Of a DNA stretch of 64,000 nucleotides, positions 28,566 to 35,803 are shown piece by piece. The DNA comes from Prevotella sp. (lineage in GTDB: Bacteria; Bacteroidota; Bacteroidia; Bacteroidales; Bacteroidaceae). Made by a program: the position numbers and the translations under genes. Each line of letters starts with the position of its first letter. The first letter of the stretch is position 1. The notes below the pieces were generated by a model that searched no databases, was not told the DNA's origin, and saw nothing but the letters and a program-made list of their open reading frames with translations. The stretch lies in the NCBI GenBank assembly GCA_017619755.1, contig JAFZRU010000047.1, forward strand, positions 30,121 to 94,120. Direction: 5' to 3'.

Positions 28566-29783
28566 ATGAAAAAGAAATGTTCATTGTTGTTTTTCATATT
28601 GGGCATTATTGTCAATATGAATGCACAGAAAAATCCAGTTCATCTATCTGTTTATTATACTAATAAGGCAACGACTATTAAATATACGGAAACCGATTAT
28701 AATCAACGTGTAATTAAAGGTTATGTTCTTGCTGAAGTTGTAGATGGTGGTGGTTGTGAAACAACTGTTACGGAAAATGGAAGTAAATATTTGATTGAAA
28801 GAGTTTTTGGTTCTGAACCTGAACTATTTCAAGTATCAAAAGCCGATGTTGATATTAAATTATTTGAAATATCCCCTTTTCCTGTGTCAATGATAGGAAA
28901 TGGCTTGAATTTCGCAACAAGTGATGGGCTGAAAGCACGAGTGTTTAAATCCAATTCCAATGGTCATAAATATATGGCTTCTTCGTATTCAAAAGAATTA
29001 GGCACAAGCCTAAGTTCTTGTTATGTGTTATGTATGGAATGCATCAATGAATATGATGGGAAAAAAAATTATGTAGAGAATCCTGTCGCGGTAAAGAATG
29101 GCAACATTTTGAATGATGGTATTTTCCCTATCGTCTGGGCGTCTGGATTAGGATCCGAACGGTCGTCTTATGATAAAACAGGAAAGTTACTCTATAACCA
29201 AAGATGTGATTTTGATGGACAAAATTTAATTGTTGCCTACATCGGCTCTGAGAAAGCCTTGTACTTTGATGGAAAGTTTTACTATCTTGTTGATTCTTCC
29301 ACTCAATCGACTGCAGGGGCAAGAAACGAGTCTTCAACTGCTCAAACACTTGATGACCTGCCCATCTCTGACATTTTGAAACTGATAGAATATGAGGGTG
29401 ATTATGGGGATATTCTCAAAAACAATGGATACAAGTATGTGGGTGAATATTCCACCGCAGCATGTCGTTGTGCTATCTCTACTTGGTGTAGGAATTGCAC
29501 AGCTTCAAAATCAGGAGATGTCCTGCAATTCCAGAAAGGCACATCCTGTATCGTCTGTCATTGTATGGCGATGGGTGATTACCCTACACTCACCATTGAG
29601 GTGTTCAACATCAATGCAAGGGATATCATCGTCAACGAATTGAGAAAAATTGGATTCGTTGAAAATGGAGGAGATAGCAATCAAAGATATTTTAGCCGTG
29701 AAAATGTCGATTATGGAACTGATGCTACCTTGGTGAAGACCAAAAAGGGGTGGAAGTTCAGTCTCTACCCTGTTGCATCTTAA
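28566..29783 (+). CDS. Exported protein of unknown function, cysteine-rich segment
   Basis: A 405-residue protein. I do not recognise it. The signal peptide is MKKKCSLLFFILGIIVNMNA. The first 200 residues are beta-rich. Residues about 310-345 contain seven cysteines in a short stretch (AACRCAISTWCRNCTAS, SCIVCHCMAM), suggesting disulfides or a metal site. The C-terminal 60 residues (NINARDIIVNELRKIGFVE) look like a small alpha-beta unit. Base composition is the most AT-rich in the cluster. ATG 28566 is chosen over an ATG at 28536 because it begins the signal peptide. Confidence 0.62.
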   Translation: MKKKCSLLFFILGIIVNMNAQKNPVHLSVYYTNKATTIKYTETDYNQRVIKGYVLAEVVDGGGCETTVTENGSKYLIERVFGSEPELFQVSKADVDIKLFEISPFPVSMIGNGLNFATSDGLKARVFKSNSNGHKYMASSYSKELGTSLSSCYVLCMECINEYDGKKNYVENPVAVKNGNILNDGIFPIVWASGLGSERSSYDKTGKLLYNQRCDFDGQNLIVAYIGSEKALYFDGKFYYLVDSSTQSTAGARNESSTAQTLDDLPISDILKLIEYEGDYGDILKNNGYKYVGEYSTAACRCAISTWCRNCTASKSGDVLQFQKGTSCIVCHCMAMGDYPTLTIEVFNINARDIIVNELRKIGFVENGGDSNQRYFSRENVDYGTDATLVKTKKGWKFSLYPVAS

Positions 29784-29793
29784 ACACAATAAT

Positions 29794-30228
29794 ATGATGA
29801 AAAAACTATTTTTGATGTCAGCAGCCTTGTTGTGCTGTTTGGCTATATCGGCTCAGAGTATGAAAATGGTGGTTGACACAGGAGGAAATGTAGTTGGGCG
29901 TTATGTTCGAACCAATGCCAACACCTACACGGTGGAAGTGCAGGATACTTACGACGTGCCAAAGGCTGGTAAAAAGGTGGTCACCTTCAGCGCAGCCAAC
30001 GGTCAAGGCATCTGCTACCGAAATCAGGACCGCAAGGGCAACATCAACGTGCGGAAAGGTCCATCACTTAATTATGCCGTAGTGGCCAAGATTCCCGATT
30101 TTGACGATTTGCCGGAATGCTATCCTTGCCTGGGTGAAACCAATGGATGGTACAAGATTAGCATCAATGGCAAGGTTGGGTATGTCCGCCAAGACATGGC
30201 CAATTGGGATGGCATGTGCACTTTCTGA
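29794..30228 (+). CDS. Exported protein with bacterial SH3-like domain
   Basis: A 144-residue protein with a signal peptide (cleavage near AISAQ). Residues about 70-140 form an SH3b-type domain: NINVRKGPSLNYAVVAKI is the RT-loop hallmark, followed by NGWYKISINGKVGYVRQDM. Such domains bind peptidoglycan peptides or act as envelope protein-interaction modules. It is the last gene of the run; its start lies 11 bp after the previous stop. ATG 29794 begins the signal peptide; a start at 29773 would overlap the upstream gene. Confidence 0.8.
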   Translation: MMKKLFLMSAALLCCLAISAQSMKMVVDTGGNVVGRYVRTNANTYTVEVQDTYDVPKAGKKVVTFSAANGQGICYRNQDRKGNINVRKGPSLNYAVVAKIPDFDDLPECYPCLGETNGWYKISINGKVGYVRQDMANWDGMCTF

Positions 30229-30298
30229 TAAACTTTTGACATAGACCTTAATTATATTTATATAATGTGATATTGCCCTTTGTTAATCAAGGTATGTC

Positions 30299-30333
30299 TT
30301 CGGGTGGATTTGCAAAGAGCAAGTCCGCCCGAA
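30299..30333. repeat. Inverted repeat after the exported-protein run; possible terminator
   Basis: TTCGGGTGGATTT (30299-30311) pairs with AAGTCCGCCCGAA (30321-30333) with two G-T wobbles around a 9-base loop. It lies 70 bp after the last gene of the run. There is no clear T-run on the plus strand, so it is a weak terminator at best. Confidence 0.4.
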
Positions 30334-30384
30334 ATGGCTTTCTATGCTTTCTAGGATTTCTAAACTGAACAAAATAATAAGATA

Positions 30385-30420
30385 TGAGGCTGCAAAGGTA
30401 AAAACTTCTTTGCAGCCTCA
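30385..30420. repeat. Perfect 13-bp inverted repeat
   Basis: TGAGGCTGCAAAG (30385-30397) and CTTTGCAGCCTCA (30408-30420) flank a 10-base loop. Each arm contains TTTGCA, the tail of a -7 box, and on the minus strand TACCTTTG (30393-30400) matches TAnnTTTG, so it could be an operator overlapping a promoter. A second, imperfect long hairpin (GGAAAA 30447 to TTTTCC 30499, with CATAGGG/CCCTATG inside) follows. No gene is seen in 30229-30659. Confidence 0.4.
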
Positions 30421-30523
30421 TAATACGTCTTATTTCGGATGGTTTTGGAAAACTATTCCCTTTCATAGGGTTTCCCCTATGCTCTTTTGGGGATTTTCCG
30501 ATGGTGGTGTGTCGTGGTTTGCA

Positions 30524-30638
30524 TACCTTTGCAGCGAAAAATGACATCTGTGCTGCCATACTACGGCGGGAAAAATAGTCAAAAAAGGCTGAATTGTCGC
30601 TTTGTGACGCACAGTGTCGGAAAAAAATGCTATATTTG
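30524..30638 (+). promoter_or_regulatory. Promoter region of the glycine-zipper lipoprotein gene
   Basis: Two TAnnTTTG boxes are present: TACCTTTG (30524-30531) and TATATTTG (30631-30638). The second is 21 bp before the ATG at 30660 and is the likelier one. No TTTG lies at the ideal distance from either. Confidence 0.45.
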
Positions 30639-30659
30639 CACATTCAATATATTACGACC

Positions 30660-31475
30660 ATGAGAAAAGTATTCATCTACACCGCATGTGCAGCCTTCTT
30701 GCTTGCCGGCTGCGGAACATACACTGGCTCCGGTGCGTTCACTGGCGCACATTTCGGAACAATCCTGGGTTCGGCCATTGGAGGCATCTCCGGCGGACCA
30801 CGTGGCAGCGACGTGGGCACCATCATCGGCATGGCCGGCGGTGCCGTGGTAGGTGCGGCCATCGGCAGTGCCGCCGACAACGCCAACCGCCGCGAGGTGC
30901 ACGAGCGCTATGAGCAGGTGCAGCGCAACAAGCAGCAGCGTGACAACGGCCGTTACAACGACAACAGCCGTTACGATGACAGGGATTATTATGACCCCAC
31001 TGGTTCTGGCGACGATCGTCTGTATGATTTCAGCAGCTCCGACTATACGGGCGACTATTCCGCTTCGAGCGCCCGCGTGATGTCTCCGGGTTCGTCGAGC
31101 ATCGAGGAAATCAGCTCCGGCTATTCTGTCAACACCCAGATAGAGGTGCGCAACCCTCGCTTCGTCGATGACAACCGCGACGGCTATATCAACTCCAACG
31201 AGGTGAGCAAGGTGATTTTCGAGGTTTATAACAACTCCTCCCACACGCTCTACGACCTGCAACCTATCGTCGTCGAGTCGTCGGGTGTGAAAAATCTCTA
31301 CATTTCTCCTTCCGTCCACGTGGAGCAGCTTGCTCCAGGCAAGGGCATCCGCTACACCGCCATGGTGAAGACGGGAAGGATGAAGAATGGCAACGCCACC
31401 TTCTGCCTCTCCGTGCTGCAAGGCAACCGCGTGATGTCCAACGTCACCGAGTTTACCGTGATGACCACGAAATAG
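30660..31475 (+). CDS. Lipoprotein with glycine-zipper domain
   Basis: A 271-residue protein. The lipobox ends at Cys16 (FLLAGC). Residues about 25-78 form a glycine zipper with GxxxGxxxG spacing (GTILGSAIGG, GTIIGMAGGAVVGAAIGSAAD), a membrane-associating hairpin found in OmpA-linker and YMGG-type proteins. A low-complexity Asn/Arg/Tyr/Asp region follows (about 80-150). Residues about 160-271 form a beta-sandwich-like domain (IEVRNPRFVDDNRDGYINSNE; the DxNxDGxI stretch resembles a calcium loop). Likely an outer-membrane-associated envelope protein. ATG 30660 is chosen because it starts the lipoprotein signal; a start at 30594 would lie upstream of the promoter. Confidence 0.82.
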   Translation: MRKVFIYTACAAFLLAGCGTYTGSGAFTGAHFGTILGSAIGGISGGPRGSDVGTIIGMAGGAVVGAAIGSAADNANRREVHERYEQVQRNKQQRDNGRYNDNSRYDDRDYYDPTGSGDDRLYDFSSSDYTGDYSASSARVMSPGSSSIEEISSGYSVNTQIEVRNPRFVDDNRDGYINSNEVSKVIFEVYNNSSHTLYDLQPIVVESSGVKNLYISPSVHVEQLAPGKGIRYTAMVKTGRMKNGNATFCLSVLQGNRVMSNVTEFTVMTTK

Positions 31476-31497
31476 AGGCATCTTACTTATCTGTCTT

Positions 31498-31534
31498 CCC
31501 CCATCTCGTCGCCCCATGGGCGGCGGGGTGGGGG
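31498..31534. terminator. Long GC-rich hairpin after the glycine-zipper gene
   Basis: A 16-bp stem with three G-T wobbles (31498-31513 with 31519-31534) and a 5-base loop, 22 bp after the stop codon. Only a short T-rich stretch follows, so efficiency is uncertain, but the position favours a terminator. Confidence 0.6.
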
Positions 31535-31695
31535 ATGACTTTGTGTACCTTCAGTGTATGTTGGATGCCGTGTTTGTGGTGCAAAAATCTTGGTGTGAGC
31601 AAACAGAACCGTTAAAAGATTTTAAAAATTGGCTTATTTGGCGGTTGTGCGCGAAAAAATCTTTCCTCTTTCTCACGTGTTTGGAAAACTTTTCG

Positions 31696-31703
31696 TATCT
31701 TTG
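31696..31703 (+). promoter_or_regulatory. -7 box of a possible short transcript
   Basis: TATCTTTG fits TAnnTTTG. About 360 bp downstream is a plus-strand terminator (32067-32102). Together they define a possible 360-400-nt transcript in a gap with no large gene (31476-32100). Confidence 0.4.
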
Positions 31704-31765
31704 CGGTCTAAAGAGAGAAGATCAGCATTGTTTTGAAGAAGAGTATTTCTGCATTAATAGAATAT

Positions 31766-31951
31766 ATGGTATTTTCCTTGTGCAGACACATGATGACAGT
31801 CGTTCTGATGCTCCTCCTCGGTGGTGGGGCGATGGCGTATGGTTGTGGCGGTATGTTTTCCGCGACAGTTTTTGTGATATGTGTATGCATTTTCGGGGCA
31901 TTGCTTTCTTCTCGACATGATAGGAATATTTTCACACAACTGACATGCTAA
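31766..31951 (+). CDS. Possible small membrane protein
   Basis: A 61-codon frame starting MVFSLCRHMMTVVLMLLLGG. It has two hydrophobic segments (about 9-24 and 30-48) separated by a Gly/Cys turn (YGCGGM). An in-frame TTG at 31733 would extend it by 11 residues with MKKS-type start. It lies just downstream of a TAnnTTTG box. No family is recognised and length alone does not prove coding. Confidence 0.3.
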   Translation: MVFSLCRHMMTVVLMLLLGGGAMAYGCGGMFSATVFVICVCIFGALLSSRHDRNIFTQLTC

Positions 31952-32034
31952 ATATACTACAGATGTCGGGACGGTCAGCGGACTGCCCATTAGGAATATA
32001 CATCGAAAAAGGTAAGAAGTTAATAGTGAAATAA
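31945..32034 (+). pseudogene. Orphan peptide resembling a T9SS C-terminal signal
   Basis: A 29-codon frame whose second half reads QMSGRSADCPLGIYIEKG then KKLIVK. The pattern (D/Q)M(S/Q)GR...GIYI.xGKK.(I/V)VK is that of the last 25 residues of Prevotella type IX secretion cargo. No larger ORF precedes it: the frame stops at 31921. It is probably the decayed 3' end of a lost surface-protein gene. Confidence 0.4.
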
Positions 32035-32066
32035 GTGACCTTTTTTTTAAGTTTTGAATGAATGGG

Positions 32067-32102
32067 GGCTGCGGCGATTGGTTCGTCGCAGTCTCGTTTT
32101 TT
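32067..32102 (+). terminator. Rho-independent terminator on the plus strand
   Basis: GGCTGCGGCGA (32067-32077) pairs with TCGTCGCAGTC (32083-32093), two wobbles and a 5-base loop, followed by TCGTTTTTT. It lies next to the 3' end of the minus-strand HAD gene but has its T-run on the plus strand. Confidence 0.75.
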
Positions 32103-32817
32103 ATGCCCGTCGTCCATGGGGCATCAGCAGCGCAGGCAGTTCGCTGATGCTGTCGATGCGTGCGATGTTGCTATGGTCGAACTCCTCTGTCTGTTCGTGA
32201 GCCCATGTCACCTTGAATGGAATGTGTACGGCCATCCCTCCCAAACTCACCACAGGCTCGATGTCCGACTTGAAGCTGTTGCCCACCATGAGCAGTTCGC
32301 TGATGCCGATGCCGAACATGGCACATAGTTCGCGGTACTGCCTCGGTGTCTTGTCGGCCACCACCTCCACCCGGTCGAAATAGTCCCACAGGCCGGAGCG
32401 CAGCAACTTGTTCTCCTGGTCGAGGATTTCTCCCTTGGTGAACACCACCATCTTGTATCTCGCCATGGCCCTGATGGCCTTCAGTGCCTCCTCCACCCCT
32501 TCCAACGGCGTGGCTGGCAACCTCAGCAGGCTTCTCCCTAACTCTTGTATCTGGAGCAGGGTGTGGGCGCTCACCCTCCCCTTGCTCACCTTGACGGCGT
32601 TCTCCACCAACGAGAGGGTGAATGCCTTGCTGCCATAGCCCAGTTCGGGCATGTTAGCCGTCTCTGTCTTGAACAGTTCTGCGGAGATGTGTGCTGCGTC
32701 TCCGTATGGCGCGAGCAGTGCGCAATAGTCGCGCTCCACGGCCTCGAAATGCGATTGGCAGTCCCATAGTGTGTCGTCGGCGTCGAAAGCCACGAGTTTC
32801 GTTTGTTCGGTTGTCAT
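32101..32817 (-). CDS. HAD-superfamily hydrolase
   Basis: A 238-residue cytoplasmic phosphatase-like protein. All four HAD motifs are present: DADDT (nucleophile D12, acid D14), the Thr of VVFTKG, the Lys of VADKTP and GNSFKSD. The cap inserted after motif I is the C1 helical type. The closest general class is the pyrimidine 5'-nucleotidase (YjjG)/phosphoglycolate phosphatase group; the substrate cannot be read from sequence. It is transcribed divergently from the gene at 32930. Confidence 0.88.
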   Translation of the reverse strand: MTTEQTKLVAFDADDTLWDCQSHFEAVERDYCALLAPYGDAAHISAELFKTETANMPELGYGSKAFTLSLVENAVKVSKGRVSAHTLLQIQELGRSLLRLPATPLEGVEEALKAIRAMARYKMVVFTKGEILDQENKLLRSGLWDYFDRVEVVADKTPRQYRELCAMFGIGISELLMVGNSFKSDIEPVVSLGGMAVHIPFKVTWAHEQTEEFDHSNIARIDSISELPALLMPHGRRA

Positions 32818-32840
32818 GCTTCTGTTTCTGAAATGCCTTG

Positions 32841-32848
32841 CAAAGATA
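32841..32848 (-). promoter_or_regulatory. -7 box for the HAD gene
   Basis: Minus-strand TATCTTTG, 24 bp upstream of the HAD start. The -33 element would overlap the divergent promoter at 32871-32901, and no clear TTTG is seen there. Confidence 0.45.
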
Positions 32849-32870
32849 GTGCATTTCTTTCACCCATGTC

Positions 32871-32901
32871 TTTGCCATAAGGGAAAAAAATCGTATTTTT
32901 G
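32871..32901 (+). promoter_or_regulatory. Consensus Bacteroidetes promoter
   Basis: TTTG (32871-32874), a 19-bp spacer and TATTTTTG (32894-32901): an exact consensus match. The ATG of the next gene lies 29 bp downstream. It probably drives that gene together with glnN. Confidence 0.8.
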
Positions 32902-32929
32902 CAAACAAAAAAGAAAAAAAACTACGATT

Positions 32930-33526
32930 ATGGCAAAAAGTAAGAAAAAGAAGCCGCAGCAGGAGTTCCTTTCCCCGGAGAGGTTCATGCGCGAGCGTGT
33001 TCGCTCCCTTCAGCTCGGCCCGTGTTATTTTCCCACAGAGATGGATGAGCGTGGCGAAGGCATAGCCATTGTTTCCCGCGTGCATACCGGCGGCCGTGTG
33101 AGTTTCGCTGTTTATTTGATTGATTCTTGGTGTACGGGTGTGAAGGACACCTATTTCCGCCTTCGCATGGAGGAGGATGAGTTCCAATCATACGTGGAGA
33201 GGATGGGCGACCATGTGAGGCCGGCGAGTTACAACGAGGTGCACAACCTGATTTACGGAGCCTTGGAGTTCGCTGAAGAGGCCGGCATCCCTCCCCACAA
33301 GGATTTCGCCGTCACCAAATACATGCTGGAGGAGGACACCGATGACATCCCCCTCATTGAGTATTCCTACGGCAAGGACGGCAAGCACTTCCTCGTGGTC
33401 ACTGGCAAGCTGGAGGCCAGCCGCTACCTGCAGTTTATGCGCCGGCATCTGAAGGAGGGTGAATACGACTACATCATCGCCCTTGATCCCGATGAAATGG
33501 ACTTCTCCCCGGAAGAAGACGAATAA
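32930..33526 (+). CDS. Conserved hypothetical protein upstream of glnN
   Basis: A 198-residue cytoplasmic protein starting MAKSKKKKPQQEF. I know this only as a conserved Bacteroidetes/other-bacteria hypothetical type, with VSFAVYLIDSWCTGVKDTYFR and then NLIYGALEFAEEAGIPPHKDF as its hallmarks. The N-terminus is Lys-rich and the C-terminus acidic (PDEMDFSPEEDE). No catalytic motif is obvious. ATG 32930 follows the consensus promoter; the longer frame upstream has no conserved sequence. It shares a transcript with glutamine synthetase (40-bp gap), so a role linked to nitrogen status is possible but untested. Confidence 0.8.
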   Translation: MAKSKKKKPQQEFLSPERFMRERVRSLQLGPCYFPTEMDERGEGIAIVSRVHTGGRVSFAVYLIDSWCTGVKDTYFRLRMEEDEFQSYVERMGDHVRPASYNEVHNLIYGALEFAEEAGIPPHKDFAVTKYMLEEDTDDIPLIEYSYGKDGKHFLVVTGKLEASRYLQFMRRHLKEGEYDYIIALDPDEMDFSPEEDE

Positions 33527-33566
33527 GCATCACATCCATTAAAAGACATACCACGACAAGACAATC

Positions 33567-35756
33567 ATGGCCAACTTGAGATTTCAGGTGGTGGAGGAGG
33601 CGTTCAAGAAGAAGCCCCTCGACGTGACAGCGCCGGCTGAGCGCCCCTCGGAGTATTTCGGGAAATATGTGTTCACCCGCGACAAGATGTTCAAGTATCT
33701 CCCTCGCGACATTTACATGAAGATGGTGGACGTCATCGACAATGGTGCGCGTCTCGACCGCTCCATCGCCAATGCCGTGGCCAAGGGCATCAAGCAGTGG
33801 GCGGAGGAGAACGGTGTGACGCACTACACCCACTGGTTCCAGCCGCTCACGGAGGGCACGGCGGAGAAGCACGATGCCTTCATCGAGCACGACGGCAAGG
33901 GTGGCATGATAGAGGAGTTCAGCGGCAAACTGCTCGTACAGCAGGAGCCCGACGCCTCGTCGTTCCCCAGCGGCGGCATCCGCAACACCTTCGAGGCCCG
34001 CGGCTACTCCGCCTGGGACCCCACCTCTCCCGTCTTCATCATGGACGACACGCTGTGCATTCCCACCATTTTCATCTCCTACACTGGAGAGGCTCTTGAC
34101 TACAAGGCTCCGCTCCTTCGCGCACTCCGCGCCGTGGGGACCGCCGCCACGGAGGTGTGCCGGTATTTCTATCCCGATGTGAAGAAGGTGACGTGCAACT
34201 TGGGATGGGAGCAGGAATATTTCCTCGTGGACGAAGGGTTGTACAGTGCCCGTCCCGACCTCATGCTCACCGGTCGCACGCTCATGGGTCACGACTCCGC
34301 CAAGAACCAGCAGATGGACGACCACTATTTCGGCACCATCCCCGACCGCGTGCAGGCTTTCATGAAAGACCTTGAGGTGCAGGCCTTGGAACTTTCCATC
34401 CCGCTGAAGACCCGCCACAACGAGGTGGCACCCAACCAGTTTGAGTTGGCTCCCATTTACGAGGAGACCAACCTCGCCGTGGACCACAATATGTTGCTCA
34501 TGTCGCTGATGAGGCGTGTGGCGCGGAAGCATGGCTTCCGCGTACTGCTCCATGAGAAGCCTTTCGCCGGCATCAACGGTTCGGGCAAGCACAACAACTG
34601 GAGCCTCTCCACCGACACCGGCGTGTTGCTCCACGGGCCGGGAAAGACACCGGAGGACACGCTGCGCTTCGTCGTCTTCATCGTGGAGACGCTCATGGGC
34701 GTCTATCGCCACAACGGACTGCTCAAGGCCTCCATCATGAGTGCCTCCAATGCTCACCGCTTGGGAGCCAACGAGGCACCGCCGGCCATCATCTCCTCCT
34801 TCTTGGGGAAGCAACTCAGCGAACTGTTGGAGCATATAGAGCGGTCGGACAAGAAAGACCTCTTCACCATGGCGGGGAAACAGGGCATGCAGCTCGACAT
34901 TCCGGAGATTCCGGAATTGCTCATCGACAACACCGACCGCAACCGCACGTCGCCCTTCGCTTTCACCGGCAACCGCTTTGAGTTCCGCGCCGTGGGTTCG
35001 GAGGCCAACTGCGCCTCGGCGATGATCGCCCTCAACACGGCGGTGGCGGAGGCTTTGGCCGATTTCAAGCAGCGCGTGGACGCCCTCGTGGCCAAGGGTG
35101 AAGACCAGACCAGCGCCATCATCGACGTGGTGAGGGAGGACATACGCACGTGCAAGCCCATCCATTTCGATGGCAACGGCTACAGCGAAGAGTGGGTGGA
35201 GGAGGCCACGCGCCGCGGCCTCGACGTGGAGAAGAGCTGTCCGGTGATTTTCGACAACTACCTCCTGCCGGAGAGCGTGAGGATGTTTGAGCGCATGGGG
35301 GTGATGAACGCCAAGGAACTGGCAGCACGCAATGAGGTGAAATGGGAGACCTACACGAAGAAGATACAAATCGAGGCTCGCGTGATGGGCGACCTGAGCA
35401 TGAACCACATCATCCCCATCGCCACGCAATATCAGAGCCAGTTGGCGCAGAACGTACTCAACCTCTTCGAGGTGTTCCCGCATGAGGAGGCCTCCACCCT
35501 CACCGCCCGCAACAAGGGCATCATCCGCGAGATTGCCGAGCGCACGCAGGCCATAGAGACCGGTGTGGAGGAACTTGTCAACGCCCGCAAGGTGGCCAAC
35601 AAGATTGAGGACGTGAGGGAGAAGGCCGTCGCCTACCACGACAACGTGGCCCCCATCATGGAGAAGATACGCTACCAGATAGACAAACTTGAGCTCATCG
35701 TCAGCGACGAGTGCTGGACGCTTCCCAAATACCGAGAGCTGCTGTTCATCAGGTGA
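33567..35756 (+). CDS. glnN: Glutamine synthetase type III
   Basis: A 729-residue GSIII, the large dodecameric form first described in Bacteroides. It makes glutamine from glutamate, ammonia and ATP. It carries the GSIII N-terminal extension (VFTRDKMFKYLPRDIYMKM), the GWEQEYFLVD metal-ligand glutamates, HNEVAPNQFELAP, the GINGSGKHNNWSLS ATP/glutamate loop and NRTSPFAFTGNRFEFRAVGS. The C-terminal 150 residues are helical. Length is normal for the type. GSIII lacks the adenylylation tyrosine site of GSI, so control is likely transcriptional. Confidence 0.96.
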   Translation: MANLRFQVVEEAFKKKPLDVTAPAERPSEYFGKYVFTRDKMFKYLPRDIYMKMVDVIDNGARLDRSIANAVAKGIKQWAEENGVTHYTHWFQPLTEGTAEKHDAFIEHDGKGGMIEEFSGKLLVQQEPDASSFPSGGIRNTFEARGYSAWDPTSPVFIMDDTLCIPTIFISYTGEALDYKAPLLRALRAVGTAATEVCRYFYPDVKKVTCNLGWEQEYFLVDEGLYSARPDLMLTGRTLMGHDSAKNQQMDDHYFGTIPDRVQAFMKDLEVQALELSIPLKTRHNEVAPNQFELAPIYEETNLAVDHNMLLMSLMRRVARKHGFRVLLHEKPFAGINGSGKHNNWSLSTDTGVLLHGPGKTPEDTLRFVVFIVETLMGVYRHNGLLKASIMSASNAHRLGANEAPPAIISSFLGKQLSELLEHIERSDKKDLFTMAGKQGMQLDIPEIPELLIDNTDRNRTSPFAFTGNRFEFRAVGSEANCASAMIALNTAVAEALADFKQRVDALVAKGEDQTSAIIDVVREDIRTCKPIHFDGNGYSEEWVEEATRRGLDVEKSCPVIFDNYLLPESVRMFERMGVMNAKELAARNEVKWETYTKKIQIEARVMGDLSMNHIIPIATQYQSQLAQNVLNLFEVFPHEEASTLTARNKGIIREIAERTQAIETGVEELVNARKVANKIEDVREKAVAYHDNVAPIMEKIRYQIDKLELIVSDECWTLPKYRELLFIR

Positions 35757-35803
35757 GGGCTGCCATGACATCCTCCGATTGTTGAATGATACGACAAATT
35801 TCA

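Noticed and set aside
31516-31920. 134-codon plus-strand ORF after the glycine-zipper gene
   Set aside because: It begins in the terminator hairpin, crosses a promoter box and shows no recognisable sequence.
32654-33187. 177-codon minus-strand ORF across the divergent promoters
   Set aside because: It spans two promoters and lies antisense to the conserved gene at 32930.
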